Source of the DNA: Scenedesmus sp. ARA3
Taxonomy: Eukaryota; Chlorophyta; Chlorophyceae; Sphaeropleales; Scenedesmaceae
Direction of reading: 5' to 3'
Length of the DNA stretch: 64,000 nt
Assembly: GCA_004335835.1 (NCBI GenBank)
Contig: RWJK01001346.1
Span: 1-64,000 of the forward strand
The translations under genes were made by a program, and so were the position numbers. The notes beneath the pieces were generated by a model. It was not told the DNA's origin, ran no database searches, and worked only from the letters and a program-made list of their open reading frames with translations. Positions within the stretch are counted from its first letter, which is position 1. The number at the start of each line of letters is the position of its first letter. This document shows positions 31,284 to 44,359 of this stretch, piece after piece.

Positions 31284-33461
31284 TGTGCAACATCCTGGGC
31301 CTGAAGCTGCTTGTCTGTGGCTGTTGTGCATGGTTGGTTGTGTTGCTTTGTGCTGCCAACCGTACAGGACGTTGCAACATGCGCATTGCTCGTCCTGTAC
31401 GCGGCACACATGGCAGCGTTTGTGCATGACTGGAATTGTGCAGGCCGGTTGCTTCATGACCAACATTCTCAACCCCATATGCTGTGCCACAACATGAACC
31501 AGCAGCTGCTATGCCTGCTCTGGCTTAGCCTGGCCCTGCGTGCCTCACCACTGCATGCCCTCTCTGCGCTGCTGCTGCTTCATATGCTGCCATCAGGCCC
31601 AGCAGCAGGAGCGCGGCGCGCTGCTGGTGCCGTCAGCCATGTTTGACACGCTGTCGGCATCGCTGTCAAGCGCCTTCAAGTCCCTCAACGCAGACGCCAA
31701 GCTGACAGCAGAAAACATGAAGGTGCGGCACGGCAGCCACTGCAGCTGGCTGGCAGTGCTCGGTGCTGCAGCAGCTAGCAGCACACTGTGCCGGCTTGCA
31801 GGACAGCTGGCTGTTTGCAGCACGCTGCGTCAGTGCGCATACATAGCAGGCATGGCCAGCAGCAGGTCGGCCAGTGCCAGCAGCCAAACATTCGCTTGTG
31901 GGCGTAACGTATCCTATCAGCGAGGCCAGCAAGAACAATACGCAGCTGCATGGGGCTGCATCAGCCACCCGCACCCTGCACCCTGCTGCGGGGTGGTGCA
32001 AACCAAAACCAAGCACAACAGCATGACACAAACTCACAATGAACTCGGCTCTGCCCGCATCACCCCGCAGGGCCCGCTGCGTGACGTGCGCCGTGCGCTG
32101 CTGGAGGCCGACGTGAGCCTGCCTGTGGTGCGGCGCTTCATCAAAAAGGTGGAGGAGCGCGCGCTGGGCCTGGAGGTGAGCCTTCGGTGAATACGAGATG
32201 TACAGCACGCTGCAGCAGTACATTCGCACCTTCATTGTTATATGTGCGCTTCAGATGCAGCAATGTCTTATCGTTGTCCTGCGCATTCACCTTGTCAAGG
32301 ACATTGTGTGAAGCGGGCGCCTGCTATCTGCGATTTCCAGCACTCTGGGCGCACGATGTGTGTAGCTGAAGCCGTCTCGCTTTGCTTGTTGAACTGTGCT
32401 GCGTGTATTCAGCCGTTCACTGGCGTTGCTGCTGTTGCTGTTGCTGCTGCTGCTCTGCTGCTTCCGCCAGGTGCTGGAGGGTGTGACGCCGCAGGTGCAG
32501 TTTGTCAAGATTGTCAGTGACGAGCTGGTGCAGCTGATGGGTGCGGAGGGCAGCAAAGACCTCAACCCCGGCCAGCCACAGGTCATCCTCATGGCGGGAC
32601 TGCAGGTGCGAAGCACAGGGTTCGAGGGCAGGGTTTTGGGGCAGGGTTGGGGCAGGGTTTTGGAGGGCATGTGCAGTATGTATGTGGTAGCAGCTGCCAG
32701 CAGGAGCCACATGGCATGCATGCATGCACGGCAGCAGCTGACCAGGTGTTGCAAGGTTTGGCTGTTCGCATGCCTGAGTGCATGTATGAGATCGCGTGTC
32801 CCCACTGGACACAGCACACAGTTCGTTATACCCCTGCATCCCCTGCAACAAACGAACTGCAAAAAACATTGTATGCGCAGGGCGTGGGTAAGACCACCGC
32901 GTGCGGCAAGCTGGCAGCGTTCCTCAAGAAGCGCCGCAAGTCGGTGCTGATGGTGGCGACAGACGTGTACAGGCCTGCTGCCATTGACCAGCTGGTGAAG
33001 CTGGGCAGCAAGGTTGACGTGCCTGTCTTTGAGCTGGGCACGGCAGTGAGCCCTGTGGAGATTGCGAGGCAGGGCGTGGCCAAGGCGAAGGCGGAGGGCA
33101 TCGATGTGGTGATTGTGGACACAGCGGGACGCCTGCAGGTGCGTGGCTGTGTTGGGGAAGGCAGCTGGAGGGTGTGTGGGGCTGTAAGGGATGTGGACTC
33201 ACTGCGCGGCGGTGGTGTGATGATTGAGGTGGCAGAGGTGGTGTGAGAGGACGGCAGGTGCCCTTGCGGTGTGTTGGAGCAGTAGGGGTGTGATGTAGGA
33301 CGTTTGACATGCAGGGTGGGCGGTGGTGGAGGCAGTGCTGTTGCAGAAGGCATCTCACGACTGTAGCATACCAGTGTCAGCAGCGTTCGTCACAACACAA
33401 GCTGCCCAACACTGTATGTTGCATTACCAATGAGTGACATGTCACTGCTGCCATGTGCGTG

Positions 33462-33517
<56 letters not shown>

Positions 33518-35873
33518 AGGTTGACGAGAACCTGATGGCTGAGCTGCAGAACATCAAGGCGGCGGTGCACCCCACTGATACGCTGCTGGTGGTGGATGCC
33601 ATGACAGGCCAGGAGGCGGCATCACTCGTGAAGACCTTCAACGACCAGGTGGACCTGTCAGGTAAGTGTGAGGCCGGCGCCGGTGATTTGCTTGTTGAAA
33701 CAGTGTTCAACACGCTGGTGAAGACCTTCAACGACCATGTGGACCTCTCAGGTGAAGGGCCGGTGGTGTGGATGCTGTAATTTTGACAAACATCATCACG
33801 CTCGTCAAGACCACAAACGACCAGGTGGACTCCTCAGGTGGTTGGTGCCTGACAGTGAGGCCGCAGAGTGAGGCTCAATGGTGACGCCACAGCATGTGCT
33901 TGCGGCATGTGCGTGAGCACAGCGTCTGGTGATCACAGTTGAACAAACTTGTTACATGTGCTGCTGGCTGCGCTGCCCTGCAGGTGCCATCCTGACCAAG
34001 ATGGATGGCGACAGCAGGGGTGGAGCTGCGCTGTCAGTGCGTGAGGTAAGCAGCAGCAGCCGGCAGCAACAGCGGCAGCAGCAGCGTCTGCCAAAACAAC
34101 ACGCTGCCTTGCAGCTGATGGTTTTGTTATGATACTTCACATTGATGCGACCAAAGTCTATACAGCACACATTAGTCTGCCACCCAAAGGGCCGCATGCG
34201 TGTGGACCGTTGCTTCGATCGTCACATCCAGCTGCACCATTGTGTCCTGAAGGCCTGATTTGCCGTGTTGTAGCCAGCATTGCGACCACCATTCATTATC
34301 ACCATCCTTGATCGTGTGTGTCATGCATGCGGCCGCAGGTCAGTGGCAAGCCCATCAAGTTTGTGGGCACGGGCGAGAAGATGGACGCGCTGGAGCCCTT
34401 CTACCCGGAGCGCATGGCGCAGCGCATCCTGGGCATGGGCGACATGCTCACGCTGTACGAGAAGGCGCAGGAGGCCATCAAGGTAGGGGGGGCGGCGGCT
34501 GCGGCAGCAGTGAGATCAGGTTGAAAATGAAGCTTCAGGCATTGGCAGTTCTAGTGCTGGATCGGCGTAAGAGGGCACCCAGGCGGGCGGGATGTGAGTG
34601 CGGCAGCATTAGATCAGGATGGAACCAAGCTCGAGCTGTTGGCAGTTGCAGTGGTACAGGCTCATCTTAACCCCTGTTATTATTGGTTATGTACTGGCTG
34701 TGACAACGCATTTGCAGCAAGTGCGTGCAGGTGGATGAGGTGGTGCCACCTGGAGGCGGATGCCTTTGACTTCAACATCATGTACTTGGTTAGCAATTCG
34801 CAAAGCGTCCGTAAGTTATGTTTCTGTGTGATATACTTGCAGGAAGACGAGGTGGCGGCGTTCCAGAAGCGGCTGGAGGCTGATGCCTTTGACTTCAACG
34901 ACTTCCTGGACCAGTTCAAGCGCATGAACAACATGGGCGGCCTGCAGATGCTCAAGCTCATGCCCGGCTTCAGCGGCGTGAGCGAAAAGCAGCTGTACGA
35001 GGTGGAGAAGAAGCTGAAGCGATACGAGGGCATGATCACCAGCATGACCGAGGAGGTGAGGCAATGATCGCCCCTGTGCTGCTGCTGCTGCTGCTGCGGC
35101 GGCTGCTGCTGCTGCTGCTGTGCACAGCAAGGCGTCTCGCCCCATGCAACCATCCTCATCGCATTGCTGCTGCCGCTGCTGCAGGAGCGCGCCAACCCTC
35201 AGCTGCTGATCTCCAGCCCCAGCCGCCGGCGGCGCGTGGCGGAGGGCTCCGGGCGCAGCGAGCAGGACGTGGCTGAGCTGATGGGGGCCTTCACGCAGAT
35301 GAAGGCGCAGACGAGCCAGATGAGCAAGATCATGAAGCTGGGCCAGGGTGAGGAGGGGCAGGCTGGTTGGTCGGGCTGGGCAGACTGTATGACACTCTTA
35401 TTGCACGTTAAATAGCATTAAGTGTGTGTGTGTGTGTGTGTGCGTAGACATGGGTAAACGCTGGTGGATGCTGCCTGTGGCTATGCGCAGATGTGTGAGC
35501 AGCGCACATGCCCGTGAATTTGGGTGGGGCCCAGCAGCATGGCAGCTGCAAATATTCGGCGTCAAATTGGACTAGGCCTAAGGCATCAATTCGTTGTGTT
35601 TTCTGGTGCGCTCTGCTGCTGCTGTTGGTGCTGTCGCATGTGCTGCTTGTGCTACCTGCGCTGCTGACATGCAACCACTGCTGACTGCTATGATCTTCAC
35701 GTGCTGTGGCTGCAGGCGGCGCTGATGCTGAGCGTCAGATGAAGGAGCTCATAAAGTCAGCACAGCGGCCGGTGGCAGCAGGCAAGGTGCGGCGGAAGAA
35801 GGTGGATGCGGGAGCCAAGCGTGCAGGGCCGCTGGACAAGTCGAAGGGCTTTGCCAGCTCAAAGACACGGTAG
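31005..35873 (+). CDS. SRP54: Chloroplast signal recognition particle 54 kDa subunit (cpSRP54)
   Basis: The exons are 31005-31229, 31603-31722, 32071-32175, 32471-32605, 32881-33138, 33520-33661, 33984-34045, 34339-34482, 34843-35055, 35185-35347 and 35716-35873, in phase, 574 residues (Arabidopsis cpSRP54 is about 564). The GTPase delivers light-harvesting proteins with cpSRP43 and FtsY to thylakoid Alb3. Domains: transit peptide to about 85; N domain beginning MFDTLSASL with [18 protein letters not shown] domain with GLQGVGKTT (P-loop split by intron 4), [18 protein letters not shown] and [12 protein letters not shown]; then [16 protein letters not shown] domain with [18 protein letters not shown]; and a basic tail VRRKK where Arabidopsis has the cpSRP43-binding ARRKR. 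Exon 1 is the least certain part, chosen for phase and presequence character. Introns hold echoes of exons 6 and 9. Confidence 0.95.
33466..33519 (+). repeat. (CTG)n run at the acceptor of cpSRP54 intron 5
   Basis: About 17 CTG units lead directly into the acceptor CAG at 33517-33519, as in the NudC gene. Confidence 0.9.
33713..33840 (+). repeat. Two successive echoes of the donor side of cpSRP54 exon 6
   Basis: The first echo, 33713-33760, repeats CTGGTGAAGACCTTCAACGA and the CTCAGGTGA donor. The second, 33797-33841, is more diverged. With the true copy at about 33623-33668 they form three copies spaced about 86-90 nt. Confidence 0.9.
34723..34785 (+). repeat. Echo of the acceptor side of cpSRP54 exon 9
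   Basis: It resembles 34839-34905: GCAG acceptor, GANGAGGTGG, then a 22-nt block (TGGAGGC, one variable base, GATGCCTTTGACTTCAAC). It lies about 120 nt upstream in the intron. The same intron also contains a separate tandem duplication (about 34497-34550 and 34603-34655). Confidence 0.85.
35422..35442. repeat. (GT)n microsatellite
   Basis: An uninterrupted GT run in the last cpSRP54 intron. Confidence 0.95.
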
Positions 35874-37898
35874 CGCCCTGGCAAGCTTTGTGTAGATTGT
35901 TTGAAGGTGGAGAATATGCTGTTGCGTGTGGCAAGGACACCTACAGAAGCGGTTGTCAGCAAAGTTGGCAATAGTGGATGATTCGGGTTGTGAGAGGTGT
36001 GTCGTTGCGTCTGTGCATGTGTGAGGATGTGTCGCGGACACATCTCGAGGTTGGCTGGGCCGCAACAATGGGTGTTGGGTGGCTGCACCTGCAATTGGCA
36101 TGTCTGCTGAGCAGCAGGTTGTTCTTGGGGTTGTCACCGTGACCGGCTGCGGTAGCAGTACAGGGGTAAAACAGTTCAGCTGCAGCCAGCTGGCATCATA
36201 TGATGACAAAGCATGTTGGTTTGTAGTGAGCAGGACCACTGATCGACGCACATGCATGAGCCCTCAAGCCTGTGCACGCTGCGTTTGTTTCTGGCCTTGG
36301 GATGCAGCTGAACTTCAAGGTAACAACCGTGAGCATCATACGACCTTTGTGTTACCCAATCTGGCATGCGTTGACTGCTGACATGGGACGGCTATGCCAG
36401 TGCAGGACTTCGCATCAACCATGCTGCGCAACCTGCAGGCAATGGCAGTGCCATTGATGCATGCCAGGCCACCAGCCAATTCCCTCTGTGCAGACTGCCT
36501 GCCCGCGCAATTATCAAACTACTGCAACATGGCCCGGGGCCCAGCTGTCTAACAGTGTCATGTCTGCAACTCCATATAGTGCAAATAGTGCAACCAGTGC
36601 CTCAGTGCGGCAGTCAAAGATGGCTGCCTGTTTGACACAGAAACAGAAGTACATACCCTCACATGAGATTGCACTCCGGAGGTTGCCGCACATTCACCTG
36701 CACCTCCCATACTAGGACAGGGTCGGTTGCAAGCACTGTGCCTTGCTGAAGCAACTTGCTTCTGCCTGCTTTGAACAGCACCACAGATCGGGGCCACCAT
36801 GGCGGCAATACGCTGTCAGCACACATGCGATGCGCACAGCTCAGCAGCACACACCGCGCCTTTGCAGAATATATATACCTTTGCAGAAATGCACAGCAAT
36901 ACCATGGACAGTCTGCCAAACCACACAGAAGAGGCACTTCCCAGCATACCCGTGACAAGCAAGGGCAGCAGCACGCTATGGACATGATTAACACTACACG
37001 CAGTACTGATAGCAGCAAACCGAAGCATTTGGCAACTGCTTGGCAAGATGTCCATTCAGTGGGGGCGTTCAAGAACGTATGGGTGCAAACAACACAACAC
37101 CTTCAGGACCGAACTCTGCCTCACACGCCAGCCCAGTCATCCAATCATTGATAGGCACCACTCCAGTCCTCAATCCCACAGGCCACAACAGTACCACTCA
37201 CGGCATTCGCCACCTGCTGCGCAGCATGCTGTGCCACATGATAGTTGCAACTGCAGGATACTCTAGATTCTCCTGGGACAATCTCTACCAACAGCCAGAA
37301 CTCTGCACATAATAGTCAGTGCATTACGCGCCAGTGTCATTCACCGGGCTGTTCAACCCTCAGCACTGCCGCGCTGAACAATGCAACAGCAACACATAAG
37401 CACATGGAACCAGTACCAACAGGAAAATGCATACGCTTTGGCGTTTGCGTTGCACATAGGCACAAGCATGCCCTCTGCAGCAACAACGCATCATGCATAT
37501 CCTACACTATAGCTTGACACTCGTAGCGACTGCAGCAACAGTCCCTCTGAACAGTTGATTGGCATCTCTTATGGCGTTGAGAGCACCATGCACCTGCCTC
37601 ATCCTTGCCTGCTGCAAGGAGAGTTCATAGGGGTGGTGGTGCAGCCTCTCGCGGTACACCGCATGTCTCACGCCAAGCAGCCGGGCGAGGTGCCTGCTTG
37701 CGCCATGCTGAAAGCACTGCAGTCTCTGCGCAGAGGCCTAGTATTGCGGCTAGTGCTCCCCAGTGCACAGCAAGGCACCAGATTGCAGCACAATTCATGG
37801 TGCGGGCTTCGTCACCAAGACAGGACCAGTGTGGCAACCAACCCACAAACCAGCAAGACAGCAACACCTGCTGCATTGGAGCCTGAAGCAGCAGCTAG
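35874..37898. other. Convergent intergenic region
   Basis: This separates the 3' ends of cpSRP54 (plus) and the aminopeptidase (minus). I see no exon with coding support. Confidence 0.5.
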
Positions 37899-40376
37899 TC
37901 ATGTGGTGGGGCAGCCATCAGCTGCCGACTTGACAGCGTCAGCCGTGTCATCGCTGAGTGATGAGGCTGATGCAGCAAGCCGAGCCAGCTGGCCACACAT
38001 CAGGCGCCTGTGGGGCTCTGCGCAGTTTGACCAGTCGCCCAGCTCACGCACGGCACGAGCAGCGCAAAAGGAGTTTGAGTCATCCACCTGCAAGCATCCC
38101 ATTGGCAGAGATATCAGCAGGGAGTTATTCGAAGGGTCGGAACATGGTGAAACCCAACTGTTGGTTATACAAGCAAGGTGAGCTGCAGCTAGCCAGCAAT
38201 GATGAAGCAGGTGACCCGTTCGCTGCTTTGCAGACGCCTACAGCTTGCAGCCACCAGCAGAGCGATCCCATTCAACAGCGTGCACACCGCACCACCAGCA
38301 GCTCGCAACTAATCGGGCAGCCTCATATTTCTGCCTTACATATGAGGATGAGATGGTAGCAACAGTGTGCACAGCACAGCACCAGCAGCTTGCAGCTAAC
38401 CAAACAGCCCTTCCATTGTGCCTCACCTGCAGCACAGCATCAGCCAGGAAGCGGTAGCCGCTGCCATCCGCTGCATGGAAGTTCACCACACTGTCTGAAA
38501 AGCCCATGAGCACCGCACTGCAGATTGCATACTCGCTCGCATCAAATGTCGCATGCTGCATCAGGCCGCGCACAGCATTCGTGTTGTTTGGCTGATCGGA
38601 GCTGGCCTGAACCCTGAACCACTTTGCCAGGGCCATGGGCTTGCTGCTGTAGGTTGACTCAAAGTGAGCCAGGGTGCGGTTGTAGGCAGGGGTGCCCTCC
38701 AAGGCTTCAAAAGCTGTCAGGCGGTCTGACAGGTTGCTGGCATTGTAGTACCTGTGCAGGCAAATGCACATAGTGCGCCACAACATAACACAGCACGGCA
38801 CGACACGAGATGACATGTCAGAGTTATGTTATACCACCATGCCCAGGCTGCTGGCTATGCTTCTCTGTTGGCAACTGGCATCTGGCATCACTGGCAACTC
38901 ACGCATTACGTCACACCAGACAGCACACAGCAGCGCCTCAGCTTGAAGCCACATTACTAGGCCCACACTGTTGTGCGTCATATGGGTCACACCACACAGC
39001 AGCGCCACTCCAAGCCACATGGTCTCCATGTGTCTCTGCAGCACATGCAGGTTTGGCAGTGGTACAGGCACTGCTATTGCAGAAGGCATCTCAGAAATAA
39101 AACACACCAAGTCAGCAGTGGGCAAAGGCTCGCCCCACCTGGCCTCCATGTGTGTCTGCAGCCTGGCTTCATGTGTGCAGTTGCTGCCAGCATGTAAGTC
39201 ATATTACATCCGCAGAAGCACTGCTGCATTTAGCATGCTTGCAAAGTTCGCCCCACCTTGCCTCCACGTGTCTCTGCAGCCTGGCATCCTGCAGGAAGCC
39301 CAACATGCCCAGCGCAGCAGCACGAGCAGCACGCGCCTGCACAGCAGGCGGGGAGAAGCCATCAGCAGCACCCGGGCCAGCAACTGTTGCCAGTGCTGCC
39401 GCAACAGGCGCAGCGCCAGCTGCCGCAACAACGCTACCCGGAGTTGAATTGCTAAACGCTTGCAAGATGGATCTGCGGCCGGAAACCTTGGATTGTAGGA
39501 GTGCTGCTGCTGGTACTGACGCTGCTGCTGCAGCGGGAAGGGAGGCGGGCTGTTGAGTTGCGCGTAGAGCTGCCAGCTGCCTGTCTGCTTGCAGGACTGT
39601 GGACAGCAGCTGGGGCTTGAGCTGTGAAGCGAGCCGCTTCATCAGCCAAACACGCACCTGCGCGCATGGCCACCAAGCAGCAGCACGTGTGTGGCATGCA
39701 TGCATACAGAGCCCTATTGTGTTTTGTTTCAGTTGAAATGCGCTGCCCCGCTATACAGGTAAGTCCGATTATGATATGTTCAATGGTTGCAGCTGCAGGG
39801 GCCCACCTGGTGCACCAGGAGTGGCTTCTCTGGTGATGTGCGGGGTGACACTTGGGACACAGATGGGATCTGCAGCAGCTGGGCCTGCAACACAACACCC
39901 ACACACCACATTCGTCACAGTAGCGAGAGCAAGAGAGAATCTTCATGTCCCTAAGCAGTGTCGCTTTGGCAGTGACTATCAGACTATGTTCGGTGGTCAG
40001 TGGCAAAACAACCACAGCTAAGGAGGCCTTCTGCTACCGCTACCAAGACGTGCTGCAGCAGCAGAGCGGCAGATGTGCCACACGAGCAGCCAATGCGTGG
40101 TCAGCATCCACATACATAAAATGTCACATATGCTGCGAGTTCCCATATTATCTGTTGGTTCCCATCAGATTGATCTGCACCTGCAATCAACGCTTATAAA
40201 TAGTACAGTGATACTAAGAAGCAGTACCACCACCATGCGTGCGGGGAGCCACACTCACTTTGTACTGCCCATCCAGGGTGTTGTCATCCAGCACAGCCTC
40301 CAGCGCTGCAACCAAAGCAGCCAAAGCCTCGCCATTGCCGCTGCTGCTGTTGCTGCTGTTGCTGTCGCTGTCATTT

Positions 40377-40408
<32 letters not shown>

Positions 40409-42449
40409 TAGTGTTGCATCATCTGCCGAGCCTGCTCTGTCTGCCGCATTGAAGAGCTTCAGCAGCAGGCCAGTGGCCAGCCGCTGCACGGCATCCCACC
40501 TGCAGCACAAGTGAGGCAGCAGACTGTCATGCACAACAACGGTTGATTGTTGAAGAAGGGGACACGGCAGATGATGCAATGGATGCTTCACCGCCACCAT
40601 GGCAGAACTGCCTCACATGTGCTGTGCTGATGGCTGGCGTGCAGATGGGCTAACGGCTTTTTCTCGTATACAGGCAGGCAGGCTGTGGCAATGCTCCTGG
40701 AGTGACGCCTGCCGCACCTTTCAGAGGGATTGCTAATGGCTCATACCACGCAACCCACCATCGGTGCTGTGGCCACACAGATACCACAACATTGATTATA
40801 CTTCCAAAGGTATGATGCAGCTTGCACCCACCTGGCAAAGGGGTTGCTGTCGTACCGTGCCAGGAACTGCGTGCTGCTGCTGCTGTCGTAAGCATCCCCA
40901 TCAACAGTTACAGGCGCAGAGAAGTCCCTCAGTAGGCTCAGAGCAGCAGGCTTGCCTGCAGCGCCCAGCTGAAAGCGATACGTCTGACTGGGCTGCGACA
41001 CCAATAGCACCACACTGCTGCTGCTGCTGCCGTTGGTGTTGCTGCCGTACTGTGTGCTGTTGAGGGCAGCTGTGGCACCAGGGAGCATCAGCAAGGGGCC
41101 AGCAGGAGGTGCTGCTGTTGTGTTACAGACAGTGAGGGGTATGTCATTACCGGCTGCATCCAGAAGGCCAACCTACACCATGTGGCGGCAGCGGCAGCAG
41201 CAGCCGCAGCAGCAGCAGCAGAGCTATGAGGATGCTCAGCAGCGAACACTGCTGGCAGCTGTGGCACGCCAAAGCGCATGCTTCTTTTTGCATGAAAGCC
41301 ACCTGACCTTGCTTAGTGTTCTGCACAGCAGCAGCATGGTATTGCAATAATAACTGCCATGCCATGCCATGGCATGCACACTCACACACATACACACCTT
41401 GAGTGGCACTAGCGGAGCATCCTCCTGGCGTGTCCTACGATGCACAGTCACGCTGAGCATGCCGCTGCCCTGGTCCCAGCTGCTACTGACAGTCAGCCTT
41501 GGAGGGGCATCATTTGCCAGCCATGGCAGCAGCCCAGTCAGGTTGGTGCCTGGGCTGGCTGCTGCCAGTGAGGCGTGCAGCTCATTGAAAGTAACAGACT
41601 GCACGCAGGGCAGATACAGGCAGAGATGGCACAGCTGTTGAAGCTGTGATACTGTTGCAATGCATGTCAAAGACGCAGTGCTGTGGCATTGCTGGAACCT
41701 CCAGCCTAGAAGGCAGTCTGATGCGGAGCGCAAGAGTGGCAGGCAGGCCAATATAGCGTATGTGGCAGACACAAGTGGCCCCGAGAGTGCCCACCGCCTG
41801 TTTCAAGCTGAGCCACCCAGTTCGCTGCGTACTATGTGTATATATGTGCCCTGTGGTTGCCTCGCAGCGCACCTGCAAATCGTGTGTGTCGAAGAAGCTG
41901 CGCAGGCCACGCGCAAAGCCCTCCACCCCGAGCAGCGTGTAGTACATGCGTACAACCTCGGCACCCTGCAAGTCGCGCAGCAGCAGAAGCCGTGGGTGAG
42001 GTGTGGAAGAAATGAAGAGCACAAAGAGCGACAGCGGCGCAACATCAGTGTGCCGTACCTGGCACAACAGAGTGTCCATCCATCAGGTGCGCATTGCAGG
42101 TGGGGTTAACCCTACTGGCGCGGCTTGAAAACACCACAATGAAAACTGGCATAATCTGCACAACATCACAAAAAAATGCTGGCAAAACTTCTGTCTCTTC
42201 CTACATCTCTCCTCGCACACTGCATACTGCATCAATTCCCACCTTGTCATACACTGTGGCCGTGTACAGCATGCTGGGAGACCTGAAGCTGTCAGGCCGC
42301 AGGTCATCAAACAAGCTGCCCGTCTGCCGCAGCCGCTGCGCATGCAGCACCCGCTGCCAGCCAGATGCGGCAGCAGCAGCAGCTGGCGAGCTGGGTGAGT
42401 AGCCGCGCAGCAGCTGCAGCACCTGCGGCTGTAGGGAGGCAGCGGGCGC

Positions 42450-42486
<37 letters not shown>

Positions 42487-43661
42487 GGGGTTGCTTGCAA
42501 GGCCCTAGAAGCTGCAGGTCTGCTGCGTGCTGCTGCAGTGTCAAGGGCCAGTAGCTTCCTGCCGCTGCTGCTGTTGCTGGAGGCAGCGTCTTGTTCTTCA
42601 TAGTCATCATCATCACTGCTGCTGCTGCTGCTGTTGCTGGATGCGTTGCCAGCGGTGCTGTTGCTGCTGGTAGCTGCTAGCCTGCTGGCACTGCCTGCAG
42701 CCTCTGCTTCAGCAAGTGCTTCAACTAGAAGTGCGTCAAGGGGCGAGCTGGCATTGCTGACAGGGGCAGCAACAGCAGCTGCTGCTGCCATGGATGCTGA
42801 GTCAACAGCTGCTGCAAACAGTTGCTGCCTGAACTGCGTCAGGCCTTCCTTCAGGCTGAGGTCAAACCAGTCGCGCAGCGTCACGCGGTTGCCTGCACCA
42901 AACATCAACATATAAATTCATCAGACACTAGGCAGCACAGCAGACAGCAGTCATCGGTGCACCACTGTGTCCTGCGATCTACCACTGCGACAAGCATGCT
43001 AGGACAAAAGGAAAGACGCACAGCAGCAATAACTGCGGTGTCCTGCAGGAGTGCAGCAAGCACCCACCCGAGCACTCGTGCAGGAACTCGTGTGCCACCA
43101 GCTGCTGGTTTGCCTGCGCCTCGCTGTCTGTGTGGGTGTCCAGTGCCGCAGCCAGGTTTGACAGCTGGTAGAAGCTGAGCCCCTGGTTCTCCATGCCTGT
43201 CGGCGGGAAGTACTCCGTGGCAACCATGCTGTACAGCTCCTGCAAAGCATAAGCATGGAGATGCAGGCACCAAGTCGGCATGCTGTGCAACGCCATACGC
43301 AGTAGAATGACCCTTAAACATCACAAGCTGTACACCTCCTGCACGAAACACCACATAATGGAAGTGCAGGCACCAAGTCGACGTGCTCATCATGAGCCTA
43401 TACAAGTTGTACAGGCTGTACAATGCCATCTGCGGTAGGATGAGCCTTCAGCATCACAGGCAACAGCCTGGTTTGCAGGCTTATGGGGTTGGACAGCTGT
43501 ACGTGATGTTTGAATTTGGCCTTCTGAACGCTGCTAGCGCCCCCAACAGTGTCGGAACAGGTGTACGCCTGCACGTGCTCAGCACACCCGCATGTGCTGC
43601 CGGTACAACGGTGTGGGACCACCACACGGGACCTGCTGCCCAGCACCACCCACCAGCCTGC

Positions 43662-43714
<53 letters not shown>

Positions 43715-44325
43715 CTGCTGCTGCTCCTACTTCAGCAGGCGTTGCTGTTGGGTCCTCACCAGGTCAAAGTGCCGCCCAAACATGGCCTCATCCCACGCCA
43801 TACTCTGCTGCAGGCTGTGCAGCGCAAACGTGACCTGCGGGTGCAAGCAGCAACAGACAGGCACTAGATAGTTAAGCAACCGTGTTGCTTGTCAGAAACA
43901 AGTTTGCGGTCGTTTCAGTGCAGCCAGATGGCAGCAGGCAGAGCAGAGCCAGGGCAGCCGACACAAGGCGGCCTCTTATTGCCAACTGCCTGCACGGCAG
44001 CAGCACACTCCTAGTTGCTGAGCCAGCTACATCTGCACTCAACACACAGCCTGCAGGTCTACAGCGCACTTCAACACCTGCAGATCCTGCAGGTGCAGAA
44101 TGCATTGGGTAATTACTCCAAGACTTGCAGGCCCCAAGACTCCATCAATGCAGTGCTGGCGGACCCACCTGATCTGTATAGCCCCATGGCGCGTACACAC
44201 GCAGTGCCGTGGTCCTGCCTGTGATGGCACTGCTGAAGCTGCCTTCAGCACCCAGCACCAAGGGGCCTGCTGCCAGGGCAAACAGGTAGCTGGGCTTTGG
44301 CAGAGGGTCCTGCCAGCAGCAGCAG

Positions 44326-44359
<34 letters not shown>

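Noticed and set aside
37555..38181. 208-codon plus-strand open frame with a mitochondrial-like N terminus
   Set aside because: It is antisense to the last aminopeptidase exon (37899-38087), which is in phase and aligns with the PepN C-terminal helix. The plus frame has no family likeness.
43660..43712. Poly-Leu/poly-Cys reading frames in CTG runs, here and at 5365-5400, 9870-9930 and 21840-21890
   Set aside because: Homopolymer frames arise automatically from triplet repeats and are not linked in phase to real exons, except for the poly-Ala/poly-Gln runs already included in genes.
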